A stretch of 32,146 nt of DNA from an uncultured Oligella sp. (GTDB taxonomy: Bacteria; Pseudomonadota; Gammaproteobacteria; Burkholderiales; Burkholderiaceae_B), in contig CANROD010000018.1 of the NCBI GenBank assembly GCA_947632105.1, positions 1 through 32,146 on the forward strand. The letters are read 5' to 3'. Each line of letters begins with the position of its first letter. Within the stretch, counting starts at the first letter, position 1. The translations under genes were made by a program, and so were the position numbers. The notes under the pieces were generated by a model. That model saw only the letters and a list, made by a program, of their open reading frames with translations. It was not told where the DNA came from and ran no database searches. Positions 25,814 through 32,146 of this stretch are shown here, piece by piece.

Positions 25814-26347
25814 ATGAGCTTAGTAAATGTCCCTGCTGGTAGCAACCTACCTCAAGAGTTCAATGTTGTTATTGAAATTCCTATGAACTCAGATCCAATT
25901 AAGTATGAGGTGTGTGGTGATACTGGTGCTGTCTTAGTTGACCGTATCATGCTAGCAGCTATGCATTATCCGTTGAACTACGGTTATATTCCACAGACGC
26001 TATCTTTGGATGGAGATCCTGTCGATGTGTTAGTAAAAACACCATATCCTATACAGGCTGGTTCTGTGATTAAATGTCGTACCATCGGTGTGCTTGAAAT
26101 GGAAGATGAAGCGGGTGTGGATGCTAAATTGATCGCTGTCCCAGTTGATAAGATTTATCCTGTGTATGCACCAATTAAATCAATTGAGGATTTACCAGAG
26201 CTAGAACGCGCTCAAATTAAACATTTCTTTGAACACTATAAGGATTTAGAATCAGGTAAATGGGTTAAAGTAACCGGTTGGAATAGTAAGGAAGTAGCTC
26301 AAAAAGAAATTAGCGCTAGTGTTGAGCGCTTTGAAGCAAATAAGTAG
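25814..26347 (+). CDS. ppa: Inorganic pyrophosphatase
   Basis: Ppa hydrolyses pyrophosphate to drive biosynthetic reactions. The family I signature DGDPVDV gives metal ligands Asp66, Asp68 and Asp71. Other active-site segments are [12 protein letters not shown] near 21-32, NYGYIPQT near 55, and [13 protein letters not shown] near the C-terminus. The length of 177 residues is typical. AAAAGG precedes the ATG. It follows hemY by 76 nt, matching the hemY-ppa adjacency remembered from Bordetella-type genomes, and it ends at a terminator. Confidence 0.97.
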   Translation: MSLVNVPAGSNLPQEFNVVIEIPMNSDPIKYEVCGDTGAVLVDRIMLAAMHYPLNYGYIPQTLSLDGDPVDVLVKTPYPIQAGSVIKCRTIGVLEMEDEAGVDAKLIAVPVDKIYPVYAPIKSIEDLPELERAQIKHFFEHYKDLESGKWVKVTGWNSKEVAQKEISASVERFEANK

Positions 26348-26364
26348 ATTCAAATTATTAATTT

Positions 26365-26399
26365 AAAGGCTGTATCATTTAATTGGTACAGCCTTTTTT
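26365..26399 (+). terminator. Rho-independent terminator after ppa
   Basis: AAAGGCTGTATCA pairs with TGGTACAGCCTTT (one G-U pair) around a short AT loop, followed by a T-run. It closes the ppa transcript. Confidence 0.88.
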
Positions 26400-26400
26400 A

Positions 26401-26429
26401 TTGATTTTAAACAAAATTTTTTGTAATAA
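26401..26429 (+). promoter_or_regulatory. Likely promoter for the small lipoprotein genes
   Basis: TTGATT (26401-26406) and TAATAA (26424-26429) are spaced by 17 nt. A 14-bp perfect palindrome TATTGAATTCAATA follows at 26460-26473, about 65 nt before the first lipoprotein start, and may be an operator. Confidence 0.4.
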
Positions 26430-26538
26430 TATGTCGCATCTTAAGGCTATTAGTAATAGTATTGAATTCAATAGAGCGCTAAAATTCTTGTAATAGCTTT
26501 TACTGAGTGATGTTTATTTATTTTGAAGGATTATTATT

Positions 26539-26883
26539 ATGAAATTAAAATTATCAATTGCTGCTTTATTTGCATCTGTAGCTCTAGTGGCTTGTGGTGA
26601 TAGTGGGTCCTCTACTGAGGCGACAGTAGCTTCAAATGAATCAGTGACCTCAGCACCAGCTGAAGGTAATTCTAATATTCCTCAGACATGTGTTGATTAC
26701 TTTGAGGCGGTTGAAAGTTTTGTTGCTCAGTATCCTGATGTGGGCGCTGCTTATCAATCAGCAATTGATCAAACTAAGGCGCAAATTGAAAGTGCTGAGG
26801 ATGTAGAGATGGCTACTTATGAATCTACTTGTAAAACGGCATTGGACGAGTTTAACTCACAGATAGTAAATATGCCCCAATAA
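26539..26883 (+). CDS. Small lipoprotein, two-Cys paralogue A
   Basis: This 114-residue protein has a lipoprotein signal peptide (MKLKLSIAALFASVALVACG, lipobox LVAC with Cys19). Asp follows the Gly rather than the Cys, so outer-membrane sorting is likely. A short Ser/Thr/Ala linker leads to a small helical domain with Cys51 and Cys98, 47 residues apart, probably a disulfide in the periplasm. The motif C-x2-Y/F-F-x2-x-E-x4-x5-P near Cys51 recurs in the next gene. I do not recognise the function; it is reminiscent of small DUF5339-type lipoproteins, but I am not certain. AAGGA precedes the ATG. Confidence 0.75.
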   Translation: MKLKLSIAALFASVALVACGDSGSSTEATVASNESVTSAPAEGNSNIPQTCVDYFEAVESFVAQYPDVGAAYQSAIDQTKAQIESAEDVEMATYESTCKTALDEFNSQIVNMPQ

Positions 26884-26928
26884 TTTAATTGCTTCAGGCT
26901 GTAAACGATTTACAACAGAGGTGACGTT

Positions 26929-27345
26929 ATGAAATTAAAAGCAGTTTTATCCATACTATTTTCATCATTTGCTTTAGTGGCTTGTGGGGAGGGGGATAAC
27001 AACAGTAATAACGATCAGGACTCTAGAGTTCTTAATGCGCCAGCTAATGAAACTGAAGAGAGTGTTGATAAAGGGATTCCTGGTGCCGTAGAGCAGGCTA
27101 GTAATGATGAGAACCATTTATCACTTATTCCTCGCGAAGACTTGCCCAAAGAATGTCTAGAGTTTTTTCAAGAGCTTGAAAATCGTTTAGTGGAATTCCC
27201 GGAGACTGAAGGAGCTGTTAGGAATGTCGCTGAAGAGTTGAAAAGTTCTTTTGAGTCGATGGAAGGCAATTTAGAGCAATTTGCTCAAACTTGCCAAGAT
27301 CGTTATGAAGACTTTAAACAGGCCAATGCTAAGTTAGATAAATAA
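26929..27345 (+). CDS. Small lipoprotein, two-Cys paralogue B
   Basis: This 138-residue protein is a tandem paralogue of the preceding gene. The signal peptide is nearly the same (MKLKAVLSILFSSFALVACG, Cys19), and the mature domain keeps Cys76 and Cys122, 46 residues apart. ECLEFFQELENRLVEFPE here parallels TCVDYFEAVESFVAQYPD in paralogue A. The linker between Cys19 and the domain is longer and more acidic. The function is unknown. GAGGTGAC lies before the ATG. It starts 45 nt after paralogue A with no terminator between them, so the two are probably cotranscribed, and it ends at a bidirectional terminator. Confidence 0.75.
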   Translation: MKLKAVLSILFSSFALVACGEGDNNSNNDQDSRVLNAPANETEESVDKGIPGAVEQASNDENHLSLIPREDLPKECLEFFQELENRLVEFPETEGAVRNVAEELKSSFESMEGNLEQFAQTCQDRYEDFKQANAKLDK

Positions 27346-27384
27346 AACAGCTGAAATGTTACTTCAGTGATTATATTAAATTAC

Positions 27385-27415
27385 AAAAAAGACTGCGTAG
27401 TTCGCAGTCTTTTTT
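27385..27415. terminator. Bidirectional terminator between lipoprotein B and valS
   Basis: AAAAAAGACTGCG (27385-27397) pairs perfectly with CGCAGTCTTTTTT (27403-27415) around a 5-nt loop. The A- and T-tracts on both sides suit the converging transcripts. Confidence 0.93.
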
Positions 27416-27432
27416 GTATTGTTAGGACGTGC

Positions 27433-30270
27433 TTAGGATAGCTTTGTCATTTGCTCTTTCACTTGGGTCAGTTGCTCACCAAACTTAATCACTCTTTCTT
27501 TTTCCTGTTCAACAACCGCCGGAGGAGCTTTTTGAACAAAGTTGGCATTGTTAAGCTTGCCTTGAGCCTTGCTTATTTCGTTTTGTAGGCGTTCGGCCTC
27601 TTTAGTTAAACGTGCTAACTCAGCTTCTTTGTCAATCTCTACCTTAAGCATTAGCTGGCTTTGGCCTAAGCTTTGCACTGGAAAACCTAGATCTGGTAAC
27701 TCATCAACAATTTGGATTTCGCTTAGTTTAGCTAGCGCTTTTAAATAAGGTACGTAGCTAGTTAGTTTTTCAGTATCACCTACCGCCAATAACGGTACGC
27801 GCTCAGCAGGAGAAAGTTGCATTTCACCACGTAGAACGCGAATGGCTTCTACGTGTGCTTTCAAATCCTCAGCCTGAGCTATTGCAGCCTCATCAATCAT
27901 CTGATTGTTCGCTTGTGGGTAGGGCCTGATACTAATTGATGTTTTTTGAGATTTTGCCATTACGCCGGCGGCTAAAGACACTTTCTGCCACAACTCTTCT
28001 GTAATGAATGGGATAATTGGGTGAGCAATACGTAACAACGATTCAAGTACATTAATTAGTGTGCGACGAGTACCTCGTTGCTGAGCTTCATTGCCATTTT
28101 GTAGTTGTACCTTGGCAATTTCTAAGTACCAGTCACAATAAATATCCCATACAAAATGATAAATAGCGTTGGCTAAAATATCAAATCGGTAGTCGCTGAA
28201 GGCTTTAGCGACTGTTTTTTTAAATTTGTGTAATTCACTGATAATCCAACGATCGGCAAAACTGAGTTCGAATTCGGATTTATCTAAGTTGTGACCTTCA
28301 ACGTTCATCAATACAAATCGTGTTGCGTTCCAGAGCTTATTGCAGAAGTTGCGATAGCCACCGCATCGATTTAAGTCGAAGTTCATGTTACGGCCAGGTG
28401 TTGCATAAGCAGCCATGGTGAAGCGTAGCGCATCAGCACCATAGGCCTCGATGCCATCAGGAAAGTTTTTGCGAGTATTCTTCTCAATCTGAGTAGCTTG
28501 CTCAGGATTCATTAATCCTTGAGTGCGTTTCTTGATTAATGTTTCTAAATCAACACCATCAATTATATCTACTGGATCCAAAGTGTTTCCTTTGGATTTT
28601 GACATTTTTTGACCCTGAGCGTCTAAAATCAAACCATGGATATAGACTTCTTTGAAAGGAATTTGACCGGTTAGGTGCTTGCTCATCATGATCATGCGGG
28701 CAACCCAGAAGAAGATGATATCAAAGCCTGTCACTAATACATTTGAAGGCATGTAGCGACTGTAATCAGGTGTCTTTTCGGGCCACCCCATTGTGGTAAA
28801 AGGTACTAATCCTGATGAAAACCATGTGTCTAACACGTCATCATCACGTTTTAATGGACCCTCGATTCCCGCTTTTTTTGCTTGTTTAAGTGCTTCGCTT
28901 TCTGAGCGTGCTACAAAAACTTGGCCATCTTCACTGTACCAAGCTGGAATTTGATGACCCCACCAAAGTTGGCGAGAAATACACCAGTCTTGGATGTTGT
29001 TAAGCCATTGATTGTAGGTGTTGACCCAGTTTTCTGGGTGAAACTTAATCTCACCGCTACTGACAGCTTCAAGTGCAACCTCAGTGATGCTTTTACCAGG
29101 ATTGAAGGTGCCTTCTGGTGCTGGTTTTGACATAGCAACAAACCATTGGTCTGTTAGCATTGGCTCTAATACAGTCTTAGTGCGATCGCCACGAGGAACC
29201 ATAAGCTTGTGTGGCTTGATTTCTGCTAATAAATCTAATTCCTTAAGGGCATTCAGAACATTATTTCTAGCGACAAAGCGATCTAAACCTTGATATTCGA
29301 TTGGTGCATTTTCATTGATTTTTGCATCGAGGGTGAGAATACTAATAGGCTCGAAATTGTGACGTTGGCCAACAGCGTAATCGTTAAAATCGTGAGCGGG
29401 AGTTACCTTGACAACACCAGTACCAAACTCCTTGTCAACATAGTCATCCGCAATAATAGGTATGATACGGTTAGAAATGGGTAAGATGACTTCCTTGCCT
29501 ATCAGATGTTGGTAGCGTTCATCTTCGGGATGAATCATTACAGCGACATCGCCAAACATGGTTTCAGGACGAGTAGTGGCCACAGTTAAGTGAGTAATAT
29601 CACCTGTTGGATTTGCTAATGGGTAGCGTATATGCCAAAGTAGGCCGTTTTCCTCGACGTTTTCGACTTCTAAATCAGAAACGGCAGTTCCTAGCATTGG
29701 ATCCCAATTAACGAGGCGCTTGCCACGGTAAATTAATCCTTGCTCATATAAGCGCACAAAGGTTTCAATGACGCCTTTAGACATTCGTTCATCCATTGTG
29801 AAGTACTCGCGACTCCAGTCTGCTGATGAGCCTAAACGACGAAATTGGGACATCATGGTATTACCGGATTTTTCTTTCCAGTCCCAAACGCACTCAATAA
29901 ATTTCTTACGTCCAAGATCGTGGCGAGAGATTTTTTGTGAATCTAATTGACGCTCGACGACAATTTGTGTAGCAATGCCCGCGTGGTCAGTGCCTGGGAC
30001 AAATACAGTGTCACAGCCGAGCATACGGTGATAGCGGACTAAACTATCCATCACGGCTTGGTTGAATGCATGACCCATATGTAGAGTGCCAGTCACATTT
30101 GGTGGTGGGAATTGGATGGTATATGGCTTGCCACTTAAAGGTGAGCTTGTTTGGGTAAATTGACCTGCTTTGAAAATACCTAATTCATTCCATCTATCAT
30201 ACCAAGAAGACTCAATATTTTTAGGTTCAAAACTTTTAGCAAGTTCTTCACTAAGAGGGGTTTGATTCAT
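27433..30270 (-). CDS. valS: Valine-tRNA ligase
   Basis: ValS charges tRNA-Val. It is a class I synthetase with HIGH-type motif HMGH at 64-67 ([13 protein letters not shown]) and KMSKSKGN near residue 557. The editing domain lies between, with [13 protein letters not shown] and the [10 protein letters not shown] segment. The anticodon-binding domain follows, and the C-terminal tRNA-arm coiled coil ([20 protein letters not shown]) is intact. The length of 945 residues is normal for ValS. No strong ribosome binding site precedes the ATG. It is divergent from ndk. Confidence 0.97.
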   Translation of the reverse strand: MNQTPLSEELAKSFEPKNIESSWYDRWNELGIFKAGQFTQTSSPLSGKPYTIQFPPPNVTGTLHMGHAFNQAVMDSLVRYHRMLGCDTVFVPGTDHAGIATQIVVERQLDSQKISRHDLGRKKFIECVWDWKEKSGNTMMSQFRRLGSSADWSREYFTMDERMSKGVIETFVRLYEQGLIYRGKRLVNWDPMLGTAVSDLEVENVEENGLLWHIRYPLANPTGDITHLTVATTRPETMFGDVAVMIHPEDERYQHLIGKEVILPISNRIIPIIADDYVDKEFGTGVVKVTPAHDFNDYAVGQRHNFEPISILTLDAKINENAPIEYQGLDRFVARNNVLNALKELDLLAEIKPHKLMVPRGDRTKTVLEPMLTDQWFVAMSKPAPEGTFNPGKSITEVALEAVSSGEIKFHPENWVNTYNQWLNNIQDWCISRQLWWGHQIPAWYSEDGQVFVARSESEALKQAKKAGIEGPLKRDDDVLDTWFSSGLVPFTTMGWPEKTPDYSRYMPSNVLVTGFDIIFFWVARMIMMSKHLTGQIPFKEVYIHGLILDAQGQKMSKSKGNTLDPVDIIDGVDLETLIKKRTQGLMNPEQATQIEKNTRKNFPDGIEAYGADALRFTMAAYATPGRNMNFDLNRCGGYRNFCNKLWNATRFVLMNVEGHNLDKSEFELSFADRWIISELHKFKKTVAKAFSDYRFDILANAIYHFVWDIYCDWYLEIAKVQLQNGNEAQQRGTRRTLINVLESLLRIAHPIIPFITEELWQKVSLAAGVMAKSQKTSISIRPYPQANNQMIDEAAIAQAEDLKAHVEAIRVLRGEMQLSPAERVPLLAVGDTEKLTSYVPYLKALAKLSEIQIVDELPDLGFPVQSLGQSQLMLKVEIDKEAELARLTKEAERLQNEISKAQGKLNNANFVQKAPPAVVEQEKERVIKFGEQLTQVKEQMTKLS

Positions 30271-30366
30271 TTTGTTACCGTTGTTAAATACTAAATTAAT
30301 TCAAGTTTTATAAGACTATTAGTTTTTCTTATTTAATGCCTTATTTTAAGGTGTAAGAGCAACTGT

Positions 30367-30395
30367 TTGCATGGTAAAATGCTTGTTTGTATAAA
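30367..30395 (+). promoter_or_regulatory. Likely sigma-70 promoter for ndk-rlmN
   Basis: TTGCAT (30367-30372) and TATAAA (30390-30395) are spaced by 17 nt. Transcription from here would give an ndk leader of about 115 nt. It lies in the 247-nt spacer between valS and ndk, which holds no other gene I can see. Confidence 0.5.
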
Positions 30396-30517
30396 ACAGC
30401 TGAAATTCTCTTAAATAGTTTCTTATGTGTGAGTGAATTAGCCTATTGCTAGTAGCATAGTAGGGGTCGTTTTATACGGTATTTTAATTTAACTAAAATT
30501 TATTTTTGGAGCATGAT

Positions 30518-30925
30518 ATGGCCGTTGAGCGCACGTTATCTATTATTAAACCTGATGCAGTTGCTAAAAATGTTATCGGTGAGATCATTTCTCGTTTTGA
30601 AAAAGCGGATCTTAAAGTTATAGAAGCAAAAATGGTACAGCTTTCTCGCGAAGATGCAGAAGGTTTTTACGCAGTGCACAAAGAGCGTCCTTTCTTTAAC
30701 GACTTAGTTGAATTCATGATTTCTGGTCCTGTTTTTGTTCAGGCACTAGAAGGTGAAAATGCGATTGCTAAAAATCGTGAACTGATGGGTGCTACAAACC
30801 CTAAAGAGGCGGCTCCTGGTACTATCCGTGCTGACTTTGCTGAAAGCATTGATGCTAACGCCGTTCATGGTTCTGACGCTCCCGAAACTGCTGCTGTTGA
30901 AATTGCATACTTCTTTGGCAAGTAA
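30518..30925 (+). CDS. ndk: Nucleoside diphosphate kinase
   Basis: Ndk transfers the gamma phosphate of ATP to nucleoside diphosphates. Motifs are [12 protein letters not shown] at the N-terminus, the phosphorylated His117 in NAVHGSD, and FFGK at the end. The ATG at 30518 has GGAG six nt upstream and gives 135 residues; a TTG at 30506 would add four residues (MEHD) and is less likely. rlmN starts 14 nt after its stop, the usual ndk-rlmN order. Confidence 0.97.
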   Translation: MAVERTLSIIKPDAVAKNVIGEIISRFEKADLKVIEAKMVQLSREDAEGFYAVHKERPFFNDLVEFMISGPVFVQALEGENAIAKNRELMGATNPKEAAPGTIRADFAESIDANAVHGSDAPETAAVEIAYFFGK

Positions 30926-30939
30926 TTTTTACTGTTTAA

Positions 30940-32106
30940 ATGACTGATAAGCAAAATTTATTAGGATTAGACTTAGCTGCTCTGACTTCCGAATTACAGG
31001 AGGCAGGGCATAAGCCTTTCCGTGCTAAGCAGTTACTACGCTGGGTTCATCAGCGTAGTGAAGCTGATTTTTCCAATATGACCGATCTGGCTAAGGACTT
31101 TCGTGCTCAGTTGGAGGGTCGTTATTGTGTGCAGACTCTTAACGCCATTGTTGACAAAACCTCAAGTGACGGTACGCGTAAATGGCTGTTTGATGTTGGT
31201 AGTAATAATGCCATTGAGACTGTGTTTATTCCTGAAGACGATCGTGGAACTTTGTGTGTCTCCAGTCAGGCAGGTTGTACAGTAGCTTGTCCGTTCTGTT
31301 CAACTGGGTATCAGGGATTTAATCGTAATCTAAGCACAGCAGAGATTGTTTCTCAGCTTTGGTATGCCCGCTCTGAATTGCAAAAAAACCAAGCAACGGC
31401 TCGTATTGATGGCCAAATGCCAAGTGAGCCAGAGCGGGTGATTTCTAACGTTGTTATGATGGGTATGGGTGAGCCTCTATTAAATTATAAAGAGTTATTG
31501 CCAGCCTTGAGACTGATGCTTGATGACCACGCTTATGGCTTGTCACGACGTCGTGTAACTGTTTCTACCTCAGGCGTTGTTCCTATGATGGATCGTTTAG
31601 CAGAGGATTGTCCAGTTGCTTTAGCGGTATCTTTGCACGCACCGAATGATGAGTTGCGTGATAAGCTTGTTCCATTAAATAAAAAGTACCCTTTACGTGA
31701 GTTAATCGCCTCTTGTAATCGTTATTTAGAGTATGCTCCACGTGATTTTGTAACTTTTGAATATATTATGCTTGACGGTGTCAATGACAGTGACAAGCAT
31801 GCAGACGAGCTGATTGAAATTTCAAAACAGGTTCGTTGCAAATTAAATTTAATCCCTTTTAATCCATTTCCGCAGTCAGGATTAAAGCGTTCTTCTAATA
31901 ATCGTATTCGTGCATTTTCTGAGCGTTTGCAAAGTGCAGGTGTCGTTACCACTACTCGTAAAACGCGTGGAGATGATATTGATGCTGCCTGTGGTCAGTT
32001 AGCAGGCGATGTTAAAGATCGCACTAAGATCACGCAAAAACGACGCGATGATGAGATGATTCCAGTGGCTGATGGGGTAATTCCAATCTACGAGGTGCGC
32101 AAGTGA
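30940..32106 (+). CDS. rlmN: Dual-specificity RNA methyltransferase RlmN
   Basis: RlmN is a radical-SAM enzyme that methylates C2 of A2503 in 23S rRNA and A37 in some tRNAs. The cluster motif CTVACPFC has Cys113, Cys117 and Cys120. The methyl-carrying Cys351 is in [12 protein letters not shown], and GMGEPLLNY is near 176. The second cysteine of the mechanism and the length of 388 residues fit. The ribosome binding site before the ATG is weak. The last codon overlaps the GTG of the next gene (GTGA). Confidence 0.96.
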   Translation: MTDKQNLLGLDLAALTSELQEAGHKPFRAKQLLRWVHQRSEADFSNMTDLAKDFRAQLEGRYCVQTLNAIVDKTSSDGTRKWLFDVGSNNAIETVFIPEDDRGTLCVSSQAGCTVACPFCSTGYQGFNRNLSTAEIVSQLWYARSELQKNQATARIDGQMPSEPERVISNVVMMGMGEPLLNYKELLPALRLMLDDHAYGLSRRRVTVSTSGVVPMMDRLAEDCPVALAVSLHAPNDELRDKLVPLNKKYPLRELIASCNRYLEYAPRDFVTFEYIMLDGVNDSDKHADELIEISKQVRCKLNLIPFNPFPQSGLKRSSNNRIRAFSERLQSAGVVTTTRKTRGDDIDAACGQLAGDVKDRTKITQKRRDDEMIPVADGVIPIYEVRK

Positions 32107-32146
32107 GCTCACAACAAGAAACACCTGATTTAACTATGGAGTCTGC
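32103..32146 (+). CDS. Start of an unidentified gene, cut by the window edge
   Basis: A GTG at 32103 overlaps the rlmN stop in a GTGA, a common sign of translational coupling, and opens a frame reading [14 protein letters not shown] to the window end. Fourteen residues are too few to identify it. In Burkholderiales a TPR protein of the PilF type or a RodZ-like helix-turn-helix protein often follows rlmN; this is inference from position only. Confidence 0.5.
   Translation, partial: MSSQQETPDLTMES

Noticed and set aside
27346-30405. Shared 14-mer AAAACAGCTGAAAT near 27343 and 30393
   Set aside because: The match is short, AT-rich and unflanked by further similarity; likely coincidence.

Overview
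The window is a 32 kb piece of an AT-rich proteobacterial chromosome made almost entirely of housekeeping genes. Several neighbourhoods match the order I know from betaproteobacteria of the order Burkholderiales: surE-pcm-nlpD ... rlmD, DUF2889-sucC-sucD, hemC-hemD ... hemX-hemY-ppa, and ndk-rlmN. With the low GC this suggests a low-GC member of the Alcaligenaceae (a Pelistega- or Oligella-like organism). The family is inferred from synteny and protein style only. No rRNA, tRNA, CRISPR array, prophage or insertion sequence was seen.

Layout. 1-156 is the 3' end of a succinate-semialdehyde dehydrogenase gene. A minus-strand esterase gene (423-1523) follows, with the decayed C-terminal half of a second copy directly downstream of it (163-369). 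A plus-strand run tadA-ldcA-ybiT-yigZ (1619-5438) ends at a strong bidirectional terminator and faces a minus-strand thioredoxin and a purine permease. tsaD (+) converges on plsY (-). surE-pcm-nlpD, a PolB-like 3'-5' exonuclease, a secreted His-rich Spy-like protein and rlmD then run on the plus strand. Next come DUF2889, sucC-sucD, a TerC-family membrane protein and the haem block hemC-hemD-pabBC-hemX-hemY, followed by ppa. Two small tandem lipoproteins come after ppa. They converge on valS (-), which is divergent from ndk-rlmN and the first codons of another gene.

How the genes fit together. hemC and hemD make hydroxymethylbilane and uroporphyrinogen III, and hemX and hemY are the membrane partners usually found behind them. 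A PabB-PabC fusion for p-aminobenzoate is inserted in the middle of this block. sucCD supply the succinyl-CoA synthetase step of the TCA cycle. tadA, tsaD, rlmD, rlmN and valS all act on tRNA or rRNA. surE, pcm and nlpD form the classic stationary-phase locus, but rpoS, which normally follows nlpD, is not there.

The least ordinary parts are the esterase remnant, the missing rpoS, a 12-bp inverted repeat that swallows the ribosome binding site of the Spy-like gene, the duplicated small lipoproteins with two conserved cysteines, His-rich tails on the LD-carboxypeptidase, and an inverted repeat over the terC promoter. I do not see a clearly new multi-gene system.
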